NCBI GenBank assembly: GCA_029990175.1
Contig: JARKIP010000033.1
Span: 1,550,001-1,614,000 of the forward strand
Length of the DNA: 64,000 nucleotides
Source of the DNA: Petunia secreta
Lineage: Eukaryota; Streptophyta; Magnoliopsida; Solanales; Solanaceae
Reading direction: 5' to 3'
The notes under the pieces are model-generated. The model did no database searches. It was given only the letters and a program-made list of their open reading frames with translations, and had not been told where the DNA came from. Below, one piece after another: positions 1 to 10,490 of the stretch; positions within the stretch are counted from its first letter, which is position 1; each line of letters starts with the position of its first letter. The position numbers and the translations under genes were made by a program.

Positions 1-445
1 AATATCTAAGTTCAACTATGTAGCCTTCAACAATTGTCTTCAACAGTTAAGTCACTTGAAAGTTATTGGATCGCCTTGGTATTTCTCTCAACTCTCGTTC
101 TGAATAACTGAATATTGGCTGCCTCAATTACTAGCTTTTATACGGGCTTCGTAACCCTAGCAGTATTTCACAAGGAAACCTTGTAATTATGGCAAGACAA
201 GATTTCCTGTGGCACTTTCATTGTTTTTCTCCAACTCCTATTCATACTTCAAAGACACAGCCATGGCACAACCTCTTTTAGCTGACTAGGATGCATAATA
301 GTTCACGCGCAACTATTCCTAGTTCTGCAAGGATTTCCATTCTATAATCTTTTCGATCAGTCGTGCCCTTCTTCATAAGGCCTGAGTTCTCCTCCAGAAC
401 CGTTGGGTCCTTCGTTTGCCATTCTTCAAAACATTCAGCTCAACA
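1..445 (-). repeat. Partial 3' LTR of the copia element
   Basis: Nearly identical, on the same strand, to 38421-38865 of the LTR at 37973-38865, and it ends at the same CAACA boundary. Beyond 445 the two copies diverge. On the element's own strand this is the start of the LTR (TGTTGAG...). The rest lies left of the window. Confidence 0.88.
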
Positions 446-985
446 AATTCCCTCTTGTTGATGATGACAACAAAATGTTGCCAAAGAACCTAGACATACA
501 AAAACACCAAAGACACAGAAGAAAACAATACATTTGAAAATTTTAAAACAGATGATGAGTTAGGTCACAAACACCTCAACATTTCCTTCTTCCCCCTTTT
601 GACATCATCGAAAAGATACAAAATCCTGCAAGAACAAGTCAGTACTATCCAATCTAGAGCACAAGGTAATCAAGTCAACTTCATACACATGAATGAGACT
701 AAGGGCCCAACCAGAACCAGATATATTATAAAAGGACCCAATTCAAACAAAAGAAATTTAAAACCAATTATCCAGGGCGTGATAAACACACAACCCAATT
801 AAGTACACAACATCAAATTATTGTCTTAAAAACACACATCAGGAAAGGACATATAGGAATGGAAAGCAGAGATTTGGACAAGGACATGGAAGGAAGTGTG
901 TAGGACTTAGGTCTTCAGGTTGAAGTGCTTGACAAATGCCTCAATATTCTTTAAATTATTGGCCCTTTCTACCACCAGCTCGGCC
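446..985 (-). other. Copia 3' noncoding region with polypurine tracts
   Basis: This is the untranslated stretch between the extra ORF and the 3' LTR. Next to the LTR, minus-strand 446-460 reads as a purine-rich tract (AAGAGGGAATT) followed by the LTR TG, as expected for plus-strand priming. A second stronger purine tract lies at 581-600 (AAAAGGGGGAAGAAGG on the minus strand), a motif common near the 3' end of SIRE-like elements. A 67-residue plus-strand ORF at 599-802 has no recognisable features. Confidence 0.6.
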
Positions 986-2985
986 TCATTCTTGGCGCTT
1001 CAAGCGATTAATTTCTTGATCCTTCACCTGCAACTGCCTTTTCAGTTCAGCATTCTCTTCATCTACTTCCAACACATGCTGCTCTAATTCCCTCACAGCT
1101 GCAATTGCTTCATCAGGTCCAGAGTCTTCACTTTCCTCAGGCTCCTCTTGCTTAACTTGCACTGGCCTCTTGGATGACCTCTTCTCCTTGAAGAAGTCAC
1201 AGTTCTTCAGCACATTTTGACCAAACATCTGATGCAGAGTTGGCTTCTTTCCACCATCCAAGGGCACCCCCAAAGCTCTCAAAGACCTGCTGCAGGATGT
1301 AGAAATGCACCAAAGAGTGTGACTTTTGATCAGTATCAGCAATCCTCTTTATACGTCTGATAATCAGACCAGGTAGATTTATCTTTGTTCCTCTATCCAG
1401 CAGATCCATATATGTTAAGTCAAGAGCACATGCCTCACTGTTCCTTTCCCCTCTAGGCAGCAGGAATCTATGGACAAATTCAAAGAGCAACTGACGTATA
1501 GGTTCCATCTCTTTCTTCTCAACCTTTCTTTCCTTTCTGAGTCTAGCTTTTCCTGAGAATTTCTTCACAACACTCAGATGAGTGACACCATCAGTTCTCT
1601 TTGGCCATTTCACCTTGATGTACCTGCAATAACCTTTGGCAGGAACCTCAAGAATTACCCCTAACTCCTTCCTTCCAAACTCTATCCCCACCCCTTTGAC
1701 CACTAAAAACACCCTTCTTGCAGCCACTCTACAATTGATGTAGAACTCTCTGATCACTTTAGCATATAGGAATTTGTTCTCCTTAGCAAAGAGGTTCAAC
1801 CACCCTTGATCCTCTACCTTCCTCAACAAAGGTCTCATGTTGTGCTCATTCAGGTCACTCAAGATGCTTCCAGCCAATACTTAGTGCCTAGAAAAGAAGG
1901 TTGTCTTGTCAACCTCTTCATCAGTCTCTTTCGTTTTCTTCTTACCCTCTACTTCATTGTCAGTATCAAAATCACTAGAGTCAACATAATCTCCATCCTC
2001 ATCACTTTCCACCTTTGCCTCAGCAGCACATTCCACCTGCTTCTCGTCTACCATCTTTTTACCCTGTTTCTTCTCAAGATTTGCAATCTTTTCTACTTGC
2101 TGTTTCAGAGCAGACCTAGTAGCCACCCTCCTAGGTATGGCCTGCACAGTAGGTTCTTCCTCACCTTTATTCTCACCCTGAGAGTCCGCATCACTCTCAT
2201 CTACCAGCTTGCTTTTTGCTACAGCTTTTCCACCTTTTACTAACTTTCTTCTCTTTTCTGTTACTGGCTTTGTTTCACTTACAAACACTACCTCCTCTTC
2301 ATCCTCTTCTCCCATCAGCTTCTCATTCTCTTCACCAAATTTTCTTTTCATACTTTTCTTTTGTTTCTCCACAGCTTTTTCACTTCTACCATCACCATCC
2401 TGAATTTCTTATCTTTGTCTCCCTCAGAGTTAGTCCAATCAAGTTCTGCATCCTCAGCTACTGCAGGAACTGAGCAAGAGCCAGGTTTTTGGCTCAATTT
2501 CTTTGCAGCTTCAACAGAACTAGGTCGTCCACTTACTGGACCTTCCAACACAGACACCACATGAACTTTCTCAACGGGAGCAGCCTCCGAACTAGGTTCA
2601 TCGACTGGGCCCTTTTGAGACTCGACAGAATCCTGCTCTCTCAATCACTCCAACATATTTTCAACCATATTGACCTCCACTATTTTGTCAGTTACTGAGA
2701 GAACATGAAACCCACTCCCAGGAACAAAGTCCTCTAGTACAGTCTGTAAATTCTCCTTACTAGCATTCCCCCTATCAGTTGTACCACTAGGCTCTACTGT
2801 TTCTACAATTTCATCTAACCCTTTAACTAAAATTTCAGTACTCAACTTCCCAGGGCTTTTAACCAAGTCTAAAGCAGTAGAACTAGTTAGTGTTGAGTCA
2901 TATCTAACCATAACTGATTTTTCATCGGGAACTGGTAATGCCGACATAGGAGGTGAGGGTTTTGGAACAACTTTCTTGGGATGCT
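986..2985 (-). pseudogene. Extra (post-pol) ORF of the copia element, broken
   Basis: The reading order on the minus strand is 2985-2645, 2644-2348, 2372-1881, 1877-1197 and 1342-986 in shifting frames, so at least three frameshifts or stops break it. The first part is Ser/Pro/Glu-rich. The middle is strongly charged and basic-acidic (KRKFGEENEK, EEDEEEVVF). The 1197-1877 part is a compact domain (FYINCRVAARRVFLVVKG, then INLPGLIIRRI) resembling the 'putative plant transposon protein' domain found in retrotransposon accessory ORFs. The end is an acidic stretch followed by a heptad-like coiled coil (ELEQHVLEVDEENAELKRQL). Function is unknown; such ORFs have been called env-like, but no signal peptide or membrane segment is visible here. 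The N-terminal end is cut by the Athila insertion at 2986. Confidence 0.65.
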
Positions 2986-4292
2986 TCTTTCCGAATATTT
3001 ACATGTTTTACCTTAATATTTCCTCGCATTTTGATACGTTATTCACCCATTGCACGAAATAATTGCGATTGTTGCGTGCACTTATTGTGTTTTTGATTTT
3101 AGGAATGGCTTGGATGAATACAAGTGCAAACGGAGCGAAGATGGATACAATCGAGCAAGAACTAGATGAACTTAGCCAATTCTGGGATATGACATTAGAA
3201 GGCAAGGCTATGGTGCATGCTGTAGATCTATCACAGCTTCAGACTTTGGAGTGCTATGAGCCATGTGACGCTTAGGGTATAGCGCGCGACATCCATATGC
3301 TATGAGCCACGCGACGCTTGCCCTATAGCTTGAAGTTCAGCGACCCCAACTTTTCCAACTTAGTTTAGGCTTTGGATTAACTTATGGGAGGACTTTGTAA
3401 ACACTATAAAACATTATTATTTCGTTATTTTGAGGGGAAGTCAGATTTTGGGAGCAAGTTGTGAGTTCTTAACACATTGAACCAAGGGTTTAATTCCTTC
3501 ATTTAATCTATTACAATCTATCATATTTCTCCCATGAATTCTTGTGTTGTTATTATGAATATGTGTAGCTAAACCGATCGTTCTAGGGTTAAAGCAAATA
3601 CATGAAGGTTGATGTTTGAGAGTTGATTTCTTCCTATTAATTTACCACTACAGATTGTTTATTCTTTCTTGAGCCTAATTGTTTGGTTATTGAGGCCTGA
3701 TAATTGAACACTATCTATGGTTTACAAGTTGAACTCGACAGAGAGAACTTGTGAATGCAAATAAGAAAGAATAGGGCTTGATTGTGAACCTGGGCATTAG
3801 GGAATCGATTTGTAGGTAGGATAGACATATACCTATTCGCCTTACTTAGCTAAATACAGAGTTCCTTAATGCATGCATGTGATTTAATTCCATAGACATA
3901 TAGGCGTTAGAGTGGCTTGCATAGACTCGTGAAGAATCGACTTGTTTTTAAAAATATAATTAACCTGTTAGTAAGCAATCTAGAAAATCGAAAAGTAGAA
4001 TCAACTGGAAAACTCAACTAGATTGTCTGCAGTTCTGACTCTGGGCCGTCTCTTTTTTATTTATAACAACCCATAATTTACTCTCTATTAGTTTACTTCA
4101 TTACTTGCTTTTAATTATTGTTTTTCTTAGTTAGTAAAATCCAAAACCATCATTGAAACAGATCCCTGAATAGTTTTTAGGAAATTGTTTGCTAGGATTC
4201 AGTCTTAACAATAGTCCTCGTGGGAACGATACTCATTTTTAACTTTATTACTTGTCGATCACGTATACTTGTGTGCGCGTTTGGGAGCAACA
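2986..4292 (+). repeat. Athila 5' LTR
   Basis: Aligns along its whole length with 21538-22847 and ends GGGAGCAACA in both copies. The left end is diverged: the 3' copy starts TGTTTGGCAATATTT where this copy has TCTTTCCGAATATTT. A TATA box (TATAAAA) lies at 3405-3411. Both LTRs contain a 70-codon ORF (3063-3275) and a repeated motif around GAGCCATGCGACGCTT. Confidence 0.85.
3405..3411 (+). promoter_or_regulatory. TATA box of the Athila 5' LTR
   Basis: CACTATAAAAC in the middle of the LTR, conserved at 21959-21965 in the 3' LTR. It is the likely U3 core promoter of the element. Confidence 0.5.
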
Positions 4293-4298
4293 AGTTTT

Positions 4299-4316
4299 TG
4301 GCACCGTTGTCGGGGA
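4299..4316 (+). other. Athila primer-binding site
   Basis: TGGCACCGTTGTCGGGGA, six bases after the 5' LTR. This corresponds to the Athila-type PBS (usual form TGGCGCCGTTGCCGGGGA) with two changes. Confidence 0.75.
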
Positions 4317-4414
4317 CTAAATCATTGACTGTTTTTTCAGACGATTTGTTATTTTCTATTAAGGTTTAATTTTTATTTTGAGTTTCTGGTGCCATTTCAG
4401 GTAATAGGTCTTAA

Positions 4415-5330
4415 ATGCGAAAGCAGAGAAAGGACGAACCACTCAAACCTGTTGATCCTGAACCTAAAAAGACCTTAAGGAGGTTGAGGAGAGAAGCAAG
4501 AGACCGTGAAGCACTCACACTTGTACTTGCTTCCTTACCTATCGGAATGGCAGAAGAACGAGCTTTAGCTGTGCGAGATGTTGCTCTTCCCAGTCTGGAG
4601 GGAGTAACTTCTAGCATTATGAAACCGGAAATTACTGGACACTTTGAGATTAAGCCCGGCATGATGCAACTGTTGAAGGTCTGGATTACTTAGTGAGGTT
4701 GAGCATTCAGACCTTCAACAAAAGTGTGGGCTAACAAAAGTGTGAGATTGCCCGCACCACAACCGGTCTAATGAGGTGTTAGCCCACACTTTTGTTGAAG
4801 GTCTGAATGCTCATACCAAGATCGTGGTGGATGCTGCAGCTGGAGGCTAAGTATTGGCCTTGAATTTTAATGAGATTTATGAATTGCTGGAAAAAATTTC
4901 TCTGAGCGATCCTGACTGGCAGGACGATTGTAGAGCTCCAAGTCAAAAAGCTGCTGGGATACTTCAGTTGGATGCGTTCTCAGCATTAACTGCAAAGGTA
5001 GAAGCCATAGCTAATCAGATAAATAAGTTAGCACTGCCACCAACTCACCAACAAGTGGCACCAGTTCAACAAGTGCAACAGTTCCAAGTTTCTATGAGGT
5101 ATGTGAAGAGGATCATGCTATCGAGGTTTGCCCCTCCAGTCCAGAGTCATTTTATTACGTGGGGAATCAAAACAGGTTTCAGGGTCAGAATCGGAATCAG
5201 TTTGGTAACAGCTACAATTCTAATTCATGGAATCATCCTGGTTTCTCTTGGACTGATAACCAGGTGGAGCTTTTGCGTGATGTTCCGAAATATGCTAAGT
5301 ACATCAAGGATATTATGGAAAATAAAATAA
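4415..5330 (+). pseudogene. Athila gag, rearranged and truncated
   Basis: The N-terminal part (4415-4693) has the basic start and the GHFEIKPGMMQLLK segment of Athila Gag. It stops at a region replaced by a perfect inverted repeat (4701-4812). Gag-like reading then resumes: GLNAHTKIVVDAAAGG, a stop, and NFNEIYELLEKIS up to the linker rich in Gln (QQVAPVQQVQQFQ). Most of the central capsid region of a normal Gag is missing. This is the structural protein of the retrotransposon particle, here certainly nonfunctional. Confidence 0.65.
4701..4812. repeat. Perfect 36-bp inverted repeat with 40-bp spacer inside gag
   Basis: Arm 4701-4736 is the exact reverse complement of 4777-4812; the spacer is 4737-4776. 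The sequence could fold as a 36-bp perfect hairpin. The arms also contain a short direct repeat (ACAAAAGTGTG twice). It sits where central gag sequence has been lost. Confidence 0.9.
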
Positions 5331-5839
5331 TACTGACCGAGTTCGAGACAGTTTCACTTACTGAAGGGTGCAGTTCCAGAGTCAGAAGCAAACTTCCTCA
5401 GAAATTGAAAGATCCTGGAAGCTTCACTATTCCTATAAAAATTGGGAAGCATGAGGTTGGACGAGCTTTATGTGATTTGGGCGCTAGCGTAAATTTAAAG
5501 CCATCGTCGGTGTTTAGAAAGCTAGGCCTGGGTGAACTAAGACCAACCACAGTGACCCTGCAGTTAGTGGAAAGATCCTTGACATGCCTCGAGGGAGTTA
5601 TTGAGGATGTTCTAGTACATGTAGGCCAATTTATCCTCCCTGTTAATTTCGACATTTTAGATTATGAGGCTGACCAAGAGGTTCCGCTCATCTTGGAAAG
5701 AGGATTTTTGGCTACTGCTGATTTTGTAATTCAAGTTAGAGCAGGGAAGATGATCATGAGGGTAAATGCGAAGAAGCTGTATTTAATGTGTTCCGGGCTA
5801 CTCAACTTCCATCACACTATGAAGAGCTATCTATGGTAA
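5159..5839 (+). pseudogene. Athila protease and C-terminal gag
   Basis: A 226-codon open stretch. The retroviral-type aspartic protease motif is LCDLGASVNLKP (Asp in D-x-G-A), around residues 100-111, followed by IPVNF/LILERGFLATADFVI-type strands usual for Athila protease. The protease would cut the Gag-Pol polyprotein. The segment runs to a stop at 5837; the downstream pol continues in other frames, so the polyprotein is broken. The preceding segment (Asn/Gln-rich, NRFQGQNRNQFGNSYNSN) is the Gag tail. Confidence 0.65.
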
Positions 5840-5931
5840 GAGTGTTGGATAGGGAGTTAACTACCTCTGAAAAATCACTTTTGGCTTCTAAGGATGATCC
5901 TCTTGAAAGAGCATTAAAGTATTAAGATGAT

Positions 5932-6960
5932 ATGCTGAATGTTGAAGAAACTGAGGAATACTTGCAGATTCTCAATATGGAGTGTCAATATATCCCAGGG
6001 TGGAAGAAGTTTGAGGAGCTTGATAGACTGCTGACATTAGCTCCTGCTAAACCGTCTATTGAGAAAGCTCATGTTCTTGAACTTAAACCTTTACCTGTTC
6101 ATTTACGTTATGCTTATTTGTATGAGGGTAACACCTTGCCCATAATCCTTTCTTCTTTGTTGTCTGATGTGCAGGTTGAAAAGGTCTTAAGAGTATCGCG
6201 AGAGCGCAAGAGGGTAATTGGATGGACCATTGCGGATATTAGAGGGATTAGTCGTTCTTTTTGTATGCACAAGATCCTCTTAGAGGAGGGCCATAAGCCA
6301 AATGTCGAGCAGCAAAGAAGGCTAAATCCAGTAATTAGGAGGTTGTGAAGAAGGAAATTATCAAGTGGCTTGATGCTGGCATTATTTTTCCAATCTCTGA
6401 CAGTAGTTGGGTGAGTCCAATCCAATGTGTTCCAAAGAAGGGAGGCATGACAGTTGTGAAGAACGAGCAGTATGAATTGATTCCTACAAGAACAGTCACG
6501 GGGTGGCGGATTTGCATTTATCATAGAAAATTAAACAAGGCCACTAGAAAAGATGAATTTCTACTCCCCTTCATTGATCAGATGTTGGACAGGCTAGCCG
6601 GGCATGAATATTACTGTTTTCTGGATCGATACTCGAGCTACAACCAGATTGTGATAGCACTAGAAGATCTGGAGAAGTCGACGTTTACATGTCCTTACGG
6701 CACCTATGCATTTAGAAGGATGTCGTTTGGACTATGTAACGCGCTTGGAACCTTTCAAAGATGCATGATGGCTATCTTCACTGACATGGTGGAAAAATAT
6801 GTTGAGGTATTCATGGACGATTTCTCAGTCTTTGGAGATTAATTTGATGGCTGCTTGAAGAACTTAGATGTCGTGCTTAGCTGTTGTGAAGAAATCAACT
6901 TGGTACTTAATTGGGAAAAATGTCACTTCATGGTTTGATAAGGCATTGTACTTGGACATA
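5932..6960 (+). pseudogene. Athila reverse transcriptase
   Basis: Two open pieces in different frames (5932-6348 and 6345-6842) with a one-base shift at about 6345. The N-terminal pre-RT segment (HKILLEEGHKPNVEQQRRLNP) is followed by RT motifs: WVSPIQCVPKKGG, TGWRIC, PFIDQMLDRLAGHEYYCFLD and the catalytic F-M-D-D box in VEVFMDDFSVFG (around 6820). A stop at 6840-6842 and more stops to 6960 separate it from RNase H. The enzyme would copy the element RNA into DNA in the particle. Confidence 0.75.
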
Positions 6961-6962
6961 AA

Positions 6963-7600
6963 GTGTCGAAGCAAGGGATCGAGGTCGATAGAGCAAAGGT
7001 TGAAGCAGTTGAAAAATTACTACCACCTACCTGTGCTAAAACTGTGCGTAGTTCCTTGGGACATGCTGGTTTCTATAGGCGATTCATTAAGGACTTTTCG
7101 AAGATAGCAAATCTCATGTGCAAATTGTTAGAGAAGGATGCGAAGTTTGAATTCGATAATGCCTGTCTGAAGGCGTTTGAAGAGCTGAAAAAGAGGTTGG
7201 TGACTGCACCAATTATTATTTCTCCTTATTGGTCTCTGCCGTTTGAGTTGATGTATGATGCAAGTGATATTGTTGTTGGGGCTGTTCTCGGGCAGAGAAA
7301 GGATAGAATTTTTCACTCTATATACTATGCAAGCAAGGCCCTTGATGCTGCTCAATCCAATTACACTACCACAGAGAAGGAGCTGATGCCTGTTGTTTAT
7401 ACTTTTGATAAGTTTCGATCTTATTTGGTTGGCACTCGGGTTATCGTCTACACTGGCAATCCGGTATTTATTTGAGAAGAAAGATTCCAAGCCGCGACTG
7501 ATTCGTTGGGTTCTTCTACTCCAAGAGTTTGATTTGGAGATCCGAGATCGAAAAGGGACCGAGAATCAAGTGGCCGATCACTTGTCGGGGCTGGAAGATA
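6963..7600 (+). pseudogene. Athila RNase H
   Basis: Contains the connection segment VRSSLGHAGFYRRFIKDFSKIA and the RNase H domain (FELMYDASDIVVGAVLGQRKD, then YYASKALDAAQSNYTTTEKELMPVVYTFDKFRSYLVG). Reading is lost after VIVYTG at about 7450, where the next conserved Asp-containing segment is corrupted, and resumes in another frame at LIRWVLLLQEFDLEIRDRKG. It would remove RNA from the RNA/DNA hybrid. Confidence 0.7.
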
Positions 7601-8443
7601 GAAAACATGTAGATGAAGGGCCTAAGATAAATGAAGTTTTTCCAGACGAGCAACGTTTTTCTCTACAGGTAACCGAGGTGCCCTGGTATGCAGATATGGT
7701 GAATTTGATGGTGACTAATGTTAATCCACCTGATGCTACAACTGAACAGAGAAGGAAACTCCTCCATGAGAGCAGATTTTACGTCTGGGATGAGCCGTAC
7801 TTGTATAAAATTGGCCCAGACCAATTGGCGAGGAGATGTATTCCAAGTGAGGAAGTCAAGTCTGTGTTGCAAAGTTGTCATTCCTCTCCCTACGGTGGTC
7901 ATCATAGTGGTGATAGGACAGCTGCGAAGGTGCTTCAGTCGGGGCTCTTTTGGTCTACTCTATTCAAGGATGCTCATGCCTTTGTTAAACAGTGTGATCG
8001 CTGCCAAAGAACCGGTAATATCTCAAGGTGTCACGAGATGCCCTTGAGTAACATTGTAGAGATCGAGTTGTTTGATTGTTGGGGAATTGAATTCATGGGT
8101 CCGTTTCCACCGTCCAATGGCAACAAATATATTCTTGTAGCAGTTGACTATGTGTCGAAGTGGGTGGAGGTTGTTACACTTCCAACCAATGATGCGAGTG
8201 TGGTAGTTAAGTTCTTGAAGAGAAACATTTTTACTCGCTTTGGGACACCACGGGCTATCATCAGTGACGAAGGTACGCATTTTTGCAATCGCTTGTTCCA
8301 TAAACTTTTGGCCAAGTATGGGGTGCGTCACAAGATAGCTACTGCTTATCATCCTCAAACGAGTGGCAAAATGGAGGTGTCGAATAGAGAGATAAAGCAG
8401 ATTCTTGAGAAAACTGTTAGTGCTTCAAGGATTGGTCTATGAA
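7490..8443 (+). pseudogene. Athila integrase, N-terminal and core part
   Basis: One open frame from 7393 runs through the end of RNase H and integrase to the insertion of the CRM-like element at 8444. The zinc-binding region has CHSSPYGGHHSGDRT and CDRCQRTG. The DDE core shows GIEFMGPF (Glu where Asp is usual), SDEGTHFCN (second Asp kept) and a final Glu in TSGKMEVSNRE. The gene continues beyond the nested element at 16158. It would insert the element DNA into the host chromosome. Confidence 0.7.
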
Positions 8444-9257
8444 TGATAAGAACCAAACCCCCACAAGGAGACCATTCACTCGGAGCCAAGTCAAGGATGT
8501 CCAAGAGGTGCATTTATACTTGGAGAGGAGAGGACTTGAGGAAGGAGGCGAATGGAAGCCATTCCGGGTGCTCAAACTAGGCCTCACGCCTAAGGAAGAA
8601 GATAGCCCAGCACAGCCAGGCGCCCCGCCTGAGCCAGGCGCCCCGCCTGAGCCCGGCGCCCCTCCTGGCAAGCTCACTGCCTAAGGAGCTGAAAATGCAC
8701 AGGCGGACCGCCTAGCCAGGCGCCCCAGCCAGGCACCCCGCCTAGCCAGGCGCCCCGCCTGATGCCAGGCGCCCCGCCTAGCTGACAACAATCCCAGGCG
8801 CCCCTCCCAGATCCCAGGCGCCCCTCCCAGCTGTGAAGGCCTATGTTTATTTTACCGTTTTGCCCTACGTGGCCTATTTTGTGAACCTTATTAGTAAGGG
8901 TATTTTAGTCATTGTGCAAGCTTGGGAAACACTATAAATAGCCAAGTCTAGCCTATTTACACTTAGTTTATGATAGTTGATGAATGTTGAACATTGAACA
9001 TGAGCATGGCTCTTGGTTATTGAATGAAACCCTTTGATTTTGGACTTGTAGTTCTTCTAGCGGATCTAGATGAATACTTTTCCTCTCCGACCATTCTACT
9101 TGCGTGCTCGCGTTAGCTCGAGGGTAGTTGCATAGCGTAGGTGTTCTTGTCCTTCTCTCGGGGTGTAACGGAACAAGTTCTCCGTTGCTACTTGGGATTA
9201 GAGATCGAGTTACGTCTCGTTCTTATCTTTTACTTTTTCCGCGTTTGATTCTTATCA
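8444..9257 (+). repeat. CRM-like 5' LTR
   Basis: 814 bp, TGATAAG...CTTATCA. It has repeated GGCGCCCC(G/T)CC blocks at about 8610-8830 and a TATA box at 8933-8940. It is longer than the 3' LTR by two repeat units in the GC-rich part. Confidence 0.93.
8933..8940 (+). promoter_or_regulatory. TATA box of the CRM-like 5' LTR
   Basis: TATAAATA within AACACTATAAATAGCC, identical at 15833-15840 in the 3' LTR. It is the probable core promoter. Confidence 0.6.
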
Positions 9258-9260
9258 GTT

Positions 9261-9272
9261 TGGTATCAGAGC
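9261..9272 (+). other. CRM-like primer-binding site
   Basis: TGGTATCAGAGC, three bases after the LTR, complementary to the 3' end of initiator methionine tRNA. Confidence 0.85.
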
Positions 9273-10490
9273 AAGGCTCGGATTTTGTTTCTACAAACCC
9301 CTGACCCTTGGTTCTTCGTGCCTAGTATCCTCTTTTAGTTTTCTTGTTGTTGAAGATATTAGAAAGGAGAAAATTGCAAAAAAATTGAAAAATTGAAAAA
9401 TACAAAAATTTGGTGTAACTTGTTGATTTGGATGATTTGTGATATGGGTGTTATGGATTCTTGATCGTGATTGATTTCCCGTTACTTGGGTACCAAAATT
9501 GTTGGAATTGGTGAAGTTTGAAAAATTGAAACCCCAAAACCCCTTAAACCCTTGATGAACTTGTTCTTGATGAATTTTGGCTTAATTCTTGGGTTGGATT
9601 GATGTTTGATTGAAAACTTGTTAATGGGGATTGATCTTCATTGAAAAACAAACAATTCGGCACCAATTTTGTGGGATTTGAACATGTATAACACCAAGTT
9701 TGATGAATCACAATCCTTGTTGAAACCCTTTTGATAAACCCTTGTGTTCTTGAAGTTCTTGGCTTGAAATCCTGATTTGATTGATTTTTTGATTGAAAAT
9801 TTGATTGGGTTTTGTTAAGGAAGATCAAAAACAACTTTGGGTATCATTGGATTGTGAAAACAAGTTGAAAACATCAGATTTGGGGCTTGAAAATCGACTT
9901 GGAACAAGTTTGGAACGTGTTGGAACTGTCCCAGGCCCAGGCGCCCCGCCTGACTTGGCTACTGCCTAAGACCTCAGGCGCCCCGCCTAGGTCCCAGGCG
10001 CCCCGCCTGGAATACTGCACAGTCTAGGCGCCCCACCTGAGTTTTAGGCGCCCCTCCTGAGTGCTGAACGTATTGTTTCAGGTAGATTTTCGTAGGTATT
10101 TCCCTTTGTTTGATAACATAACATCTAGTTAGTACTACTTTGAGTAACTGATCTACTTGAATAGTGCTAACCCTTTTAATTGCTCTTAGGTGAATCGTGC
10201 CTAGCAAGGAGAGTAGACTTCTAAGGAAAAGCGTAGAACCTTTTAATTCAAGTCCTCACTTCAAAGTGCCTAGCGCTCATTGAGTCCCATTAACTCCACT
10301 CACCCCGGAGTGTGCGTGACTCGTGAATAGTTTAGTTGAGTTGAGGAGTTGCTAATCATCTACGTGAAGCTTTGGAACTACAAATTGAGTGAAATATCCA
10401 CCGCCACCCAAAAGAGTGATCCGAGAGAACACAAGTGAGGGAGCGAGTGAGGTGTTTTAACTAACTCTTGTTTCTTTCTTTGTAGGTACA
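9273..10490 (+). other. CRM-like 5' leader
   Basis: A 1.2-kb noncoding leader between PBS and gag. It is A/T-rich with repeated TTGATTG/TTGAAAA words up to 9920, then holds another cluster of GGCGCCCCGCC blocks at about 9935-10065, the same motif as in the LTR. No credible ORF. Confidence 0.6.

Noticed and set aside
3063..3275. 70-codon ORF in the Athila 5' LTR, with a matching one at 21615-21827
   Set aside because: Both copies are open because the LTRs are duplicates. The ORF lies upstream of the LTR TATA box, and no protein family is evident.
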